Shown here: one piece after another, positions 18,227 through 27,569 of the stretch | How positions within the stretch are numbered: position 1 is the first letter of the stretch | How the letters are laid out: every line of letters starts with the position of its first letter | Assembly: GCF_000337695.1 (NCBI RefSeq) | Contig: NZ_AOIA01000078.1 | Location: 646-62,018 of the forward strand | DNA length: 61,373 nucleotides | Source of the DNA: Natronococcus jeotgali DSM 18795 | GTDB taxonomy: Archaea; Halobacteriota; Halobacteria; Halobacteriales; Natrialbaceae | Direction: 5' to 3' | The notes under the pieces: model-generated | What the model was told of the DNA's origin: nothing | What the model saw: the letters and a program-made list of their open reading frames with translations, nothing else | Databases searched by the model: none | Made by a program: the position numbers and the translations under genes

Positions 18227-18994
18227 ATGGGGCTGGACAAACCGCCGAAACGGTCCGTGAAAACCGCGGACACGATATTCGGAATCATCGAATATCTCCT
18301 GGAGACGGGAGGGACAGGAGTGACGGAGATCGCGGCGAGCCAAGACCTAGCAGAGAGCACCGTCCACAGCCACCTGGCGACGCTGCTGAACCACGAGTAC
18401 GTGGTAAAGGAGGGGACGACCTATCGGATGAGCCTCAAACACCTCGACCACGGGATCCGCACCCGAGAGGAACTCCTGCTTACGCAAGCCGGGCGGCCGG
18501 TGATCGACGAACTCTCGAATGATACCGGTGAGGTGGCGTGGGTGTTGGTCGAAGAGCACGGCAAGGCGGTCTATCTGCTGAAAAGTACCGGCGAGAAAGC
18601 CGTCCGGACGCGGGGTCGGATCGGGAAGCGGACGTCGATGCACGATATTGCGGCCGGCAAAGCGATGCTCGCGCACCTCCCAGAGTCGACCGTTGAGGAC
18701 ATCATCGGTGAGTTCGGACTCCCGGAACGAACGGAGAACACGATTACCGAACGGGACGAACTCTATGAGGAACTCGAGACAGTCCGGGAACGAGGCTATG
18801 CAGTGAACAGGGGTGAGACGATCCGAAAGGTCCGGGCGGTGGCCAGCCCCATCATCTGGGAGGACGACGTCTGCGGTGCGGTCGGGGTCGCGGGACCCAA
18901 ACACCGCATGAGCGGCGACAGGTTCACTGAGACGCTGCCAAAGAAGGTACTGGAAGCCGCGGATACGATCGAACTGGAGCTCGAATACCGATAA
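18227..18994 (+). CDS. IclR-family transcriptional regulator (2 of 6)
   Basis: 255 residues from ATG 18227 (earlier ATGs at 18200 and 18203 are possible). The winged helix (TEIAASQDLAESTVHSHLAT) occupies roughly residues 35-55 and is followed by the IclR effector domain with AAGKAMLAHLPESTVEDIIG. It faces away from the 568-residue gene and is the natural candidate regulator of the BCCT/M19/unknown-pair module. The preceding 278 bases hold the control region; no sharp TTCGG-type palindrome is seen there. Confidence 0.9.
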   Translation: MGLDKPPKRSVKTADTIFGIIEYLLETGGTGVTEIAASQDLAESTVHSHLATLLNHEYVVKEGTTYRMSLKHLDHGIRTREELLLTQAGRPVIDELSNDTGEVAWVLVEEHGKAVYLLKSTGEKAVRTRGRIGKRTSMHDIAAGKAMLAHLPESTVEDIIGEFGLPERTENTITERDELYEELETVRERGYAVNRGETIRKVRAVASPIIWEDDVCGAVGVAGPKHRMSGDRFTETLPKKVLEAADTIELELEYR

Positions 18995-19030
18995 CCCGGT
19001 TCGGTCGCCGCGTTTGGCGGGTGAGCCACC

Positions 19031-19365
19031 CCGTGAAACGCGACGCTACACTAGATTATTCGATAACTGCATAGTGGTATCGGATCAGATACGATTACAG
19101 CTGTACAGGTGTAAGATTTGTTACGCTCCGCGTTCAGAAGGTTGCGGTCGAGGGCCAGTCGAAAGGCAACCGACAATGGTATTGATGTGACAGCAGTCGG
19201 TCGTGCGATGGCTGCCGGCCTCTAATGAAGTCCTTCGAACCGTCAAAAACGCGTTCCACGGAAGTTCGATTGCCACCCGAAAGGTCCACACGCTATGCGG
19301 AGAAATTCAGCCCTCCCGGTGATAGTCCCCACCCATATATCGGCAGCCGCTGGTTCCACTCTTCT
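19031..19365. other. Gene-free stretch before IS debris
   Basis: These 335 bases have no open frame with protein-like composition. The composition suggests decayed transposon DNA, but I cannot identify a family. A segment GTACAGGTGTAA near 19102 loosely resembles GTACTTGTGTAA near 20934 on the far side of the IS630 relic. Confidence 0.3.
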
Positions 19366-19466
19366 GGCACTGTCTAGTTATTTGAGGAACAAGCAGGTCG
19401 TTGAGCATCCGTGTTCGGTTAAGGAGCCAAACCGACAGACGCCAGCGTCTTGATGAGCTTATTTTC
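19366..19466 (-). pseudogene. IS end and short transposase tail remnant
   Basis: GGCACTGTCTAGTT at 19366-19379 is an IS terminal repeat. Reading leftward, codons from 19466 to 19419 give ENKLIKTLASVGLAP and a TAA stop, a plausible transposase C-terminus placed at the right distance from the end. The rest of that element is gone; an IS630 relic follows. The family is not determined. Confidence 0.4.
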
Positions 19467-19577
19467 AGAAACCGCGTAGAGAGAGGTTGTGCTACCTAAA
19501 CTCTCTCCAACACTTATACGCCACCGACTGACTTCTCTCTTCCCGTAGACCTCGTCGGAGGCATCGCGCACGAGTGA

Positions 19578-20630
19578 TCAGCGCAACCTTTGAACATCTG
19601 GAAGGAATGTCTCGATCCAACGAAACTCAGCCGATGGCTCAACCGGAGAAATGTCTCGGTGAGGAACGCGCTGAAATGGTCTCGGTCCGCGAAGATCTCT
19701 GGCGAGATCTCGCGTTTCAGGTCTTTCCACAGCGGTTCGATGGCGTTCAACGTCGATGAATACGGCGGGATGAAGGCGAACTCGATGTCGAGTTCGTCGG
19801 CCCGTTGTTGGGTGAGGTTTGCGTGATGAGAGCCGTAGTTGTCGGCTACGAGCAGAATCCGTCCGACCGGATTCTGCTCGCGGATCTCTTCGAGTGCCTC
19901 AATGATCGTCTCTTTGACCAACCGTTCTTTGAACGTGATCACGCTTTGGCCAGTGAGTGCGTAGAACCCGATCGACCGCCGAGGAAACGTTACCAGCGGC
20001 TTCTCGATCGTCACTGGCCGATCAAACGACCACATTCGCTGAGAATTGTCGAACGGTTGGGGCCACGCTTCATCGAAAGAATCCGAACACGACCAGTTCT
20101 TCTTCTTCCCGTTCCTCGGGGTCCTCGCCGAGCGCCTTGACCAGGCGCTCGGCGAGAATCTCTTCAGCATCGTCGGGTCGTCGTGGATCCATCGGTCGCG
20201 GTTTGGCGTAGTTCATGCCTACTTTTCGAAGTTTTCGGCTGAGGTGGGCCGGATGGTACGTGACGTTGTAACGATCTTGGATAAGCGCGTGAATCTCCTT
20301 GGGAGTCCATGGTTGCCCCTCTTTGAGAACATCACAGAGTTCGTTCCACTGTTGGGGAGTGAGCTTCGGCGGCTGGCCGCCGCCGAAGCGTGGGCAGAGC
20401 CCCTTTACGCCACTATCAGTCCACGCCAGTGCCCATCGACGCGTCGTGGATCGAGAGATCCCGACGCGTCGACCTGCTTGCTCACGCGTGTCTCCCTGAT
20501 AGAGGTTCTTGATGAAACACAGTCGCCGGACGAGACGGGTCTCGTCCGCCTCCTGAGCCGATTCAATTGCTTGATCGAGTTCTTCCTCAGACAGATGCCG
20601 CACCAACAAACCACGCTGACGGTTGTTCAT
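19578..20630 (-). pseudogene. IS630-family transposase, broken by two frameshifts
   Basis: The N-terminal part (start MNNRQRGLLVRHLSEEELDQ at 20630) has a helix-turn-helix (EQAGRRVGISRSTTRRWAL) and the FGGGQPPKLT linker typical of IS630. The reading frame breaks near 20075-20085: LVVFGFF would continue as DEAWPQPF one frame over. The second frame carries the DDE residues in LLVADNYGSHHAN and SSTLNAIEPLWKDLKRE. A second shift near 19610-19620 is needed to reach the natural end WIETFLPDVQRLR and TGA at 19578-19580. The first shift is at a T run and could be programmed; the second makes a dead element more likely. Confidence 0.75.
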
Positions 20631-20675
20631 CGAGAAAGATATGCTTCCAAAGGGGTCAACGCTTTCGCAGACCAC

Positions 20676-20981
20676 TCATGCGACGCGTGGCTCTCGCCCA
20701 CCGAGGCATCTCGAAGGACAAGCTCACACAGTATCTCAGAGCATTCCAACTCTAGCGAGAGCTATACCGAAAATCGGGACGAGACGCCCTCAAACACGCT
20801 GCTCAAGCGACACTCTGAAAACAACAATGTCCTACGCAAGAGCGTTGGTGGATACTACAGCGGTAGTCCGAGATCATATGACCCCTCGAGTGACACCGGT
20901 TCGATCACAGTTACTCGCCCTGTGTTTACAACTGTACTTGTGTAATAGATGGCCGAGATCAGCAATAGAATAAGACCGTCG
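20676..20981. other. Gene-free stretch with IS debris
   Basis: Apart from a short open piece after 20678 (LAHRGISKDKLTQYLRAFQL) that may be a transposase N-terminus, nothing is recognisable. The segment AACAATGTCCTACGCAAGAGCG near 20822 resembles CAGCAATGTGCTACGTAAGAGC near 29315, suggesting the same kind of IS end at both places. Confidence 0.3.
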
Positions 20982-21755
20982 TCACGAATACAGTCGGTCG
21001 AGTCTGATCTCGTTCGTAACACTTCGCACCTGGTTCGGCAGTTCTTCCTCGAACCACTCTCCGTGCAGTCGGTGTTCCGGGCCGCCGATACTGATCGCAC
21101 CGAACACCTCTCCTTCGATAACGATGGGTGAACTCACCGCTCTCGTCCCCTCGAGTTGCTCGCTATCGTTTTGTGCGTACCCCTGATCGCGAATCTGCTC
21201 GAGTTCTTCGAGGAGTCGCGAGCGGGAAGTGATCGTGTTTTCCGTCATCGCCGGAAGTCCATGGGTATTAATGATTTTATTTACTCGGTCTGCAGGTAAA
21301 TGTGCGAGAATTGCTTTTCCGCCGGCGTGACAGTGCAAGTGTGATTGCCCGCCGATAGAGTGCGCTGTTTTGATGGATTGATCCCCCGCAGCGTGCTCCA
21401 GATAGACGCCCAGCCCGTATTCTTCGATGAGAAACCACACTGTCTCGCCAGTGTCCTCAGCTAATCGCTCCAAATAGGGCGTTACGACACCGGTGAGGGG
21501 AATCACCTGCTTCGAACTCGTTCCGAGTCGCACGAATTTCGACCCGAGACGATATTCTCTATCCTCTTTTATTATGTATTGTACTCCCTCTAACGTCTTG
21601 AGGTACTCGTATAACGTACTCGTGGCGATCCCCGTTTCGTCTGCGATCTCGGTGAGCGTCGCTTCCTGTAACGCTTCGATCGCTTCGACTACGTCGAAAA
21701 GTCTTCGAACGGACTTCAACGGGCCCGAATCCCCTCTGGTGTCCTCCATACCCAA
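20982..21755 (-). CDS. IclR-family transcriptional regulator (3 of 6)
   Basis: 257 residues: winged helix with TEIADETGIATSTLYEYLKT near 34-54 and an effector domain with HAGGKAILAHLPADRVNKII. The helix-turn-helix segment ends in an acidic/aromatic YEYL rather than the SHL of its paralogues, which may mean a different operator. A perfect 17-bp palindrome TTCCGG-TAATC-CCGGAA at 21796-21812 lies 41 bases upstream of the start. The gene diverges from a phosphoesterase and the aromatic-type oxidation genes, its probable targets. Confidence 0.9.
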   Translation of the reverse strand: MGMEDTRGDSGPLKSVRRLFDVVEAIEALQEATLTEIADETGIATSTLYEYLKTLEGVQYIIKEDREYRLGSKFVRLGTSSKQVIPLTGVVTPYLERLAEDTGETVWFLIEEYGLGVYLEHAAGDQSIKTAHSIGGQSHLHCHAGGKAILAHLPADRVNKIINTHGLPAMTENTITSRSRLLEELEQIRDQGYAQNDSEQLEGTRAVSSPIVIEGEVFGAISIGGPEHRLHGEWFEEELPNQVRSVTNEIRLDRLYS

Positions 21756-21795
21756 TTCTATGGTGCGAGCGTATTAAATCACCCGTACGATATTG

Positions 21796-21812
21796 TTCCG
21801 GTAATCCCGGAA
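21796..21812. promoter_or_regulatory. Candidate IclR operator TTCCGG-N5-CCGGAA
   Basis: Perfect 6+5+6 inverted repeat between the divergent IclR gene (start 21755) and the phosphoesterase gene (start 21914). It has the same spacing as the TTCGG-N5-CCGAA pair upstream of the amidohydrolase at 41640, so it may be one variant of a shared IclR site. Confidence 0.5.
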
Positions 21813-21913
21813 TCCGTCTTCGCTTCCTGTCTCTACTTCGGGACGGTACTCGAGTCGATATACGCTCTCAGAACACTCACAAGAGCCAAATACTTCGAAA
21901 GAGAAGATTGCGT

Positions 21914-22633
21914 ATGAAGATCGGTTTGATCAGTGATGTACACGGGAACCAACCCGCGTTAACGACTGTGCTTTCGGACATGCCCGCTGTCGATCAGATA
22001 TACCACTTGGGCGATATCGTCGGTTACAACCCCTTCCCAGGGGAGGTATTACGGACGTTCGAAAAGCGCGGTATCCGTTCGATTCAGGGGAATCACGATC
22101 GAAATATCGGCGGCGACATCGACGCGATCGGGTCTGCACCCGAACCGGATACCGAGGATTCTAACACGACCGTTCGACCAAGTGATATCGCTCGTGCTGC
22201 CGGTAAATGGACCGTTCGGCGGCTTACCGACGAGCAACGCAGATACATTAGCACGCTACCGGAAGAGCGCACGCTCCGGGGAGGGATCGTCAAATTGGTC
22301 CACGGGAAACCGGGCGAACAGGACGGGAGGCTGTATCCGGACGAATACGGTCCGCATCTGTTCGCTGGCGAACGAATACTCGCCCACGGACACACGCACG
22401 TTCAACACGCCGAGCGATTCGATGAGAAGATACTCGCTAACCCCGGAAGCGTCGGTCAACCGCGAGACGGTGACCCTCGAGCGGCGTACGCCGTGCTCGA
22501 TCTCGATTCGAACTCGGTTCAGCTTCACCGCGTCGCGTACCCCATCGAGGAGGTCACGGACGCGATACGCCAAACGTCGATCCCGGACGAACTCTGTTCG
22601 TGGCTAGAGCGGGGTGAGATCGTCACGGAATAG
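21914..22633 (+). CDS. Calcineurin-like metallophosphoesterase (YfcE/MJ0936 type)
   Basis: 239 residues with the complete metal set: DVHGNQPA at 8-15, GDIVGYNPFPGEV near 35-47, GNHDR near 62-66 and HGHTHVQH near 163-170. MJ0936/YfcE-type enzymes hydrolyse phosphodiesters. It starts at ATG 21914 two codons inside the longest frame. It stands 193 bases before the alcohol dehydrogenase on the same strand and opposite the IclR gene. A role in the aromatic module is not obvious; it may be a housekeeping gene caught between modules. Confidence 0.85.
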   Translation: MKIGLISDVHGNQPALTTVLSDMPAVDQIYHLGDIVGYNPFPGEVLRTFEKRGIRSIQGNHDRNIGGDIDAIGSAPEPDTEDSNTTVRPSDIARAAGKWTVRRLTDEQRRYISTLPEERTLRGGIVKLVHGKPGEQDGRLYPDEYGPHLFAGERILAHGHTHVQHAERFDEKILANPGSVGQPRDGDPRAAYAVLDLDSNSVQLHRVAYPIEEVTDAIRQTSIPDELCSWLERGEIVTE

Positions 22634-22826
22634 CAGTCTCGACTGGCAGGGCGTCGAGTCCCGTGAGGGTGGGTAGTTCGCGGAAGTCGAGTTCGGGCCC
22701 AGAACTCGGGTGGGTGCTGTATTTCGACCACCTCACGTGTGAACCGGCCTGTCGGGCGTGTTTCCGGACGGACCCAACCATTTTAGTCAACAGGCGAAAA
22801 AGACGGACTGAGTAGTTACAAACCCC

Positions 22827-23921
22827 ATGACGGAAATAACTGCAGCGGTCCTCGAGGGGCCGCGAGACCTGTCGATCGAGTCGATCGAGCTCGCCGAACC
22901 GAAGGCTGACGAAGTCCGGGTCGATCTCAAAGCAACCGGCGTTTGCCACACAGATCACCATCGGTACGTCGGCACGTCGGACGCACCGTATCCCATTGTT
23001 CTGGGACACGAAGGCGCTGGCGTGGTCGATGCGGTCGGCGAAAACGTCACGTCGGTCGAACCGGGAGATCACGTTGTCCTGTGGGTCCTCCCGTTCTGTC
23101 GGGAATGCGCGTTCTGCGAGCGCGGCGACCCCCACCTCTGTTCGCGTCGGTCGGCCGTCAAAGGAGGGACGCTTCTGGACGGCACACGGCGACTCTCGAG
23201 GGGCGAGGAGAAAGTGAACCACTTCTACGGGCAATCGTCGTTCGCTTCACACTGTGTCGTCGCCGAGCAGACGGCGGTGAAAATACCCGAATCGCTGCCG
23301 TTCCCCGAGGCGTCGCTACTCGGGTGTGGCGCGATAACCGGACTCGGGGCGGTGGTGAACACAGCCGACGTTTCGATAGGAGAACCCGCCGCAGTATTCG
23401 GCTGCGGTGGCGTCGGTTCGAGCGCGATTCTCGGTGCGTCGCTGGCCGGTGCGAATCCGATCATCGCGGTTGATATCGAGGACGAAACGCTCGCAACGGT
23501 GGCGGATCTGGGAGCGACCCACACTATCAACTCGAGCGAGACTGATCCCGTTCGGGAGATCAGCCGCCTTACAGACGGGGGAGTGAAATACGCTTTCGAG
23601 TGTACGAGTATCCCCGGCGTAATCGAGCAGGCCGTCGAAGCGGTCCAACCGGGCGGAACGGTCGTCGCGACGACGACAAGTTCGGCCGATCCCCTGCAAA
23701 TCGCCCCGGGGGAGTTGACCTACGGAAAGCGGATCGTCGGTAACGTCGGTGGGTCGGCCCAGCCCTCGATCGACATTCCCCGGTTCGCGACGCTCGCGCA
23801 GTCGGGTCGGCTCCCATTAGAGAAGCTGGTCAGCCAAACGTACTCGCTAGATCAACTTGACGAAGCGTTTGAAGCGATAGAGAACGGGAACGGTATCCGT
23901 GGGGTCGTAACATACGAATAG
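22827..23921 (+). CDS. Zinc-dependent alcohol dehydrogenase (aryl/class III-like)
   Basis: 364 residues of the medium-chain dehydrogenase family. Catalytic zinc ligands are C40, H61 (GHEGAG) and C167. The structural zinc lobe is C91, C94, C97 and C105. The NAD-binding GCGGVG is at 192-197. Together with the long loop after the structural zinc, this fits class III/aryl-alcohol dehydrogenases more than yeast-type ones. It is followed by an aldehyde dehydrogenase and a ring-hydroxylating oxygenase, so oxidation of a benzyl-type alcohol to the acid is a reasonable guess. Confidence 0.9.
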   Translation: MTEITAAVLEGPRDLSIESIELAEPKADEVRVDLKATGVCHTDHHRYVGTSDAPYPIVLGHEGAGVVDAVGENVTSVEPGDHVVLWVLPFCRECAFCERGDPHLCSRRSAVKGGTLLDGTRRLSRGEEKVNHFYGQSSFASHCVVAEQTAVKIPESLPFPEASLLGCGAITGLGAVVNTADVSIGEPAAVFGCGGVGSSAILGASLAGANPIIAVDIEDETLATVADLGATHTINSSETDPVREISRLTDGGVKYAFECTSIPGVIEQAVEAVQPGGTVVATTTSSADPLQIAPGELTYGKRIVGNVGGSAQPSIDIPRFATLAQSGRLPLEKLVSQTYSLDQLDEAFEAIENGNGIRGVVTYE

Positions 23922-24077
23922 ACGTTTCGACGACTCACTGAGTCCGTGAAGTTCTAAAGCCTGTTCCTGAAGTCGTGCGGTCGATATCAGTTAGCTACCG
24001 AGGGACGAGCAGTATCTGGTCGCCGCCCGAAATCGACTGAACAATTATAACGTGGGAGTGCAAACCATCACACGCTG

Positions 24078-25505
24078 ATGAGAGAATACGATCTACTAGT
24101 CGGTGGAGAGTCGCCATCGGCCGCTGAACAGACCACCGTAAAAGACCCCGCATCGAATCAGCCAGTATCCCATGTTACGCGTGCTGACGAGACCGATGTC
24201 GCTTCCGCAGTCGAATCCGCCAGTGAAGCCTTCGAAACGTGGCGAGAAGTGGATCCAACCACTCGGAGTCAGTACCTCATGGACATCGCCGAGGGGCTGC
24301 GAAACAAACAGGACCACATCGCGCAACGTCATACCGAAGAGACCGGTCGGTCAGTGACTGATTCCAAACGAAGCGTCGAGTTCGCAGCGGAGTACTTCGA
24401 GTACTACGCAGGACTAACTCACCAGATCAAAGGAGAGACCGTCCCGCTGTCGACCGGCGAGTTCGATTTCACAAAGCGTGAACCGCTCGGCGTTACTGGG
24501 CATATTATTCCGTGGAACTCACCGCTCCTATTGGCATCTCGCAGTATCGCTCCAGCGCTGGCGTGTGGAAACACAGTCGTCGCAAAGCCCGCGGAGTTGG
24601 CTCCGATGGCGGTTATGGAACTCGGGAAGGTTGCCCACGATGCGGGTCTTCCTGACGGCGTTCTCAATATGGTCCCCGGAGAGGGGACGATCGCGGGCGA
24701 AGCGTTAGTCACGGACAAGCACGTGAACGAACTCACCTTCACCGGATCGAAGGAAGTCGGCTTTCACATTCGAGAGACGGTATCCGACCGGTTGATCCCC
24801 CTCAATCTGGAACTTGGGGGGAAGAGTCCGAACATCGTCTTCGACGACGCTGACCTAGAGGCTGCCGCCGAGGGCGCGGTCAAACTCTTCAACAATGCCG
24901 GACAGAGCTGTTACGCCGGGACTCGTCTGTTCGTCGCGGACGAAATCTACGACGCGTTTATCGAACGCGTGGTCGATCGCATCGAGCGCATGACGGTCGC
25001 GAAAGATCCAAACGAGACGGACGTGTCGGCGCTCATTTCGCCCTCGGCCCAGTCCGAGGTCGACGCGTATGTCGAGTCGGCACTCGAGGCTGGAGCGACG
25101 GTAACGACGGGCGGGTGTATCCCCTTCGAGGATGGGAATTTCTACGAGCCGACGCTGATCGAAGACGCACCCGACGATGCGGCGGTCTCGTGCGAGGAGA
25201 TATTCGGTCCCGTCCTGACCGCGTACCGCTTCGAATCCGAACGGGAGGTCGTCGAACGGGCAAACGACACGGAGTACGGGCTGTACGCGGGCGTGTGGAC
25301 GACTGATCTCGAGAGAGCGAATCGAATCGCAGGACATATCGAAGCCGGAACCGTCACGGTGAACAACTACGCCTCGCCGATCCCTCAGGCGCCGTTCCCC
25401 GCGTACAAACAGAGCGGGGCCGGATCGGAGTACGCGACCGCGGCCTTGCGCCATTACACGAAGGTAAAGAACGTCCGAATGGCGGTCGACAAGACGCTTC
25501 GCTGA
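24078..25505 (+). CDS. Aldehyde dehydrogenase (aromatic-type context)
   Basis: 475 residues of the ALDH superfamily with IPWNSPLLLASR near 147, LELGGKSPN near 244 carrying the general-base Glu, and the catalytic Cys in NAGQSCYAGTR near 278. The gap to the preceding alcohol dehydrogenase is 156 bases; the oxygenase genes follow closely. In that series it likely oxidises the aldehyde made by the alcohol dehydrogenase to a carboxylate that the oxygenase can attack. The substrate is not determined. Confidence 0.9.
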   Translation: MREYDLLVGGESPSAAEQTTVKDPASNQPVSHVTRADETDVASAVESASEAFETWREVDPTTRSQYLMDIAEGLRNKQDHIAQRHTEETGRSVTDSKRSVEFAAEYFEYYAGLTHQIKGETVPLSTGEFDFTKREPLGVTGHIIPWNSPLLLASRSIAPALACGNTVVAKPAELAPMAVMELGKVAHDAGLPDGVLNMVPGEGTIAGEALVTDKHVNELTFTGSKEVGFHIRETVSDRLIPLNLELGGKSPNIVFDDADLEAAAEGAVKLFNNAGQSCYAGTRLFVADEIYDAFIERVVDRIERMTVAKDPNETDVSALISPSAQSEVDAYVESALEAGATVTTGGCIPFEDGNFYEPTLIEDAPDDAAVSCEEIFGPVLTAYRFESEREVVERANDTEYGLYAGVWTTDLERANRIAGHIEAGTVTVNNYASPIPQAPFPAYKQSGAGSEYATAALRHYTKVKNVRMAVDKTLR

Positions 25506-25594
25506 GGGATCACGGGCGAGGAGTGGAGCCGAGATTGAGCCGCAGACCGAAAGGACCGAAACGAATAAATGGACCTATGCTAAACTTGGAATGC

Positions 25595-27040
25595 ATGTCA
25601 ACCCCAACCGAGGAAGTGTCATCTGAGAATTACAATTCCGCGGAGCACAGCCCACTCCTCTCGGAGATCGAGGCGTCTCTCGAGGACGGGAAACTTCCGC
25701 TGAAGGCGTTCAATGACGAGACAGTCCACGAGCTAGAGTTAGAACGGCTGTTTAGTCGAGAGTGGATCTTCATCGGCCACGAGTCGGAAGTTCCCGAGGA
25801 AGGTGACTATGCGCGGCGCTACATCGCGGGCGATCCGTTCATCTTCATTCGGGACATGAACGGCGAAATCCAGGTGCTGTTCGATAGCTGCCGCCACCGC
25901 GGCACGAAGCTGTGTCGCGCCGAACAGGGGAATACGTCTCACTTCCGATGTCCGTACCACGGGTGGACGTACAAGAACGACGGTGAACTTGTCGGCGTCC
26001 CGCAGAAAGAGGTCGCGTTCAAGAATCTCGATCAATCCGAACACGGGCTACACAGCGCCCCTCGAGTGGACAGCTATGCCGGGCTCGTGTTCGCGTCCCT
26101 GTCGGACGCCGGGGAAAGTCTCGAAGAGCATCTCGGAGAGTTTACGTGGTACCTCGACATCCAGTTCAAACTTCCCGACGGCGGGATGGAGGTGATCGGC
26201 GAACCCCACCGCTGGGTCGCGGAAACGAACTGGAAAACCGGCGCGGACAACTTCGCGGGCGATAGCTATCACACTGGGTTCGCACACCACTCCATCAAAC
26301 AACTCGGGCTTGGCGGAGACGATACCGTCGGTGTCGCCGGTGCGGGAGAGACCAAAGACCGACACATCCACTGCAACGGTCACACAACCAGTACTCGGAT
26401 GGTTGAGGGCGAAGACGTGTTCATGACCTACCCCGACGAAATCGTGGATCTATTCAATCCGGATAACGTAACGTCGGAGCAGTACACTGCTGCGAAGGAG
26501 GCGCTCTCGTTCACCGGGAGCGTGTTTCCGAATCTGGCGTTTCTCAACTTCGGCGATATCACTGACGACCCGAACAAGGACGTTACCGGCTTCCTCGGCC
26601 TCCGGAAGTGGCGACCGCTGGGGCCGAACAAGACGGAGATCTGGAGTTGGGCGCTCGCGCCGAAGCGAGCGTCCGAGGAAACCAAAGAGCGGATCTACAA
26701 GGTGTATATGTCTAACTTCGGTCCGACTGGCAACTTCGAACAGGATGACGTCTCGATCTGGAACGGGATCACCGACGTGGCCGACTCGACATTCGCGAGC
26801 CAGCACAATCTGGAACTGAACTATCAGATGGGAACGGAGCAGATGAGCGAGGTGGCGTACGACGAGCAGTGGCCCGGTCCGGGCACCGTCTACGCCATCA
26901 ACCTAGAAGAGGTCGGCATGCAGAAGTTCCACGATCAGTGGTTCGACCATCTTTCGACGCCGCTTGAGACGAGCAGGCGGCCAGAGAGAAGTGAATGTGC
27001 GGGATCCAGTGAATGCGAACTGCCCGAGGATGGTGAATAG
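25595..27040 (+). CDS. Aromatic-ring-hydroxylating dioxygenase, large (alpha) subunit
   Basis: 481 residues from ATG 25595 (ATG 25577 is possible). The Rieske cluster motif is C99-x-H101 and C119-x2-H122. The mononuclear iron site is visible as H226 and H231 in DSYHTGFAH, with the bridging Asp in ADNF at 218. This is a class of benzoate/toluate- or biphenyl-type oxygenases. It needs electrons from a reductase/ferredoxin not encoded next to it; the nearest Rieske ferredoxins are at 42778 and 49528. The next gene, the beta subunit, begins 2 bases after its stop. Confidence 0.93.
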   Translation: MSTPTEEVSSENYNSAEHSPLLSEIEASLEDGKLPLKAFNDETVHELELERLFSREWIFIGHESEVPEEGDYARRYIAGDPFIFIRDMNGEIQVLFDSCRHRGTKLCRAEQGNTSHFRCPYHGWTYKNDGELVGVPQKEVAFKNLDQSEHGLHSAPRVDSYAGLVFASLSDAGESLEEHLGEFTWYLDIQFKLPDGGMEVIGEPHRWVAETNWKTGADNFAGDSYHTGFAHHSIKQLGLGGDDTVGVAGAGETKDRHIHCNGHTTSTRMVEGEDVFMTYPDEIVDLFNPDNVTSEQYTAAKEALSFTGSVFPNLAFLNFGDITDDPNKDVTGFLGLRKWRPLGPNKTEIWSWALAPKRASEETKERIYKVYMSNFGPTGNFEQDDVSIWNGITDVADSTFASQHNLELNYQMGTEQMSEVAYDEQWPGPGTVYAINLEEVGMQKFHDQWFDHLSTPLETSRRPERSECAGSSECELPEDGE

Positions 27041-27041
27041 C

Positions 27042-27569
27042 ATGGCTGTGAACGAAGAGCAAACGGCGGAAATAGAGCAGTTCCTCTGCAAGGAACGTGT
27101 CGAACGGTTTCTCTACGAGGAAGCGGCCCTACTAGATCGACGTGAGCAGAAGGCGTGGCTCTCACTGCTCGACGAAGATATCGAGTACAAAGCGCCGCTT
27201 CGGATCACTCGAGAGCACACGAACGATAACTTCAGTTCATCGGCGTATTACTTTGACGAAGACTATGGATCGCTGAAGGCACGGGTGCAGCGGTTCGAGT
27301 CAGAGTACGCGTGGTCCGAGCGACCGCCGTCTCGAACGCGTCGATTCGTCTCGAACGTTCGCGCCAGTAAGAGAGACGACGGTACCGTCGAAGCGAAGAG
27401 TTACCTGCTCCTCTACTATGGGCAGGGCGACTCGGAGTCGTATACGTTCCTCGCTGGTCGGCGAAAGGACGTTCTCCGTCCGGACGGCGAGACGTTCACT
27501 ATCGCGAAGCGCGACGTGTACCTCGATCACGCGGTTCCGAAAATCGACAAAATTTCCGTGTTCCTATGA
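27042..27569 (+). CDS. Aromatic-ring-hydroxylating dioxygenase, small (beta) subunit
   Basis: 175 residues, a normal length for the cone-shaped SnoaL-like beta subunit of an alpha3beta3 oxygenase. Typical blocks are FLYEEAALLDRREQKAWLSLLDEDIEY near the start, and TRRFVSNVR in the middle. It structurally supports the alpha subunit and has no cofactor. ATG 27042 follows the alpha stop by 2 bases; ATG 27030 inside the alpha gene is also possible. Its own stop overlaps the next start by 4 bases. Confidence 0.9.
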   Translation: MAVNEEQTAEIEQFLCKERVERFLYEEAALLDRREQKAWLSLLDEDIEYKAPLRITREHTNDNFSSSAYYFDEDYGSLKARVQRFESEYAWSERPPSRTRRFVSNVRASKRDDGTVEAKSYLLLYYGQGDSESYTFLAGRRKDVLRPDGETFTIAKRDVYLDHAVPKIDKISVFL

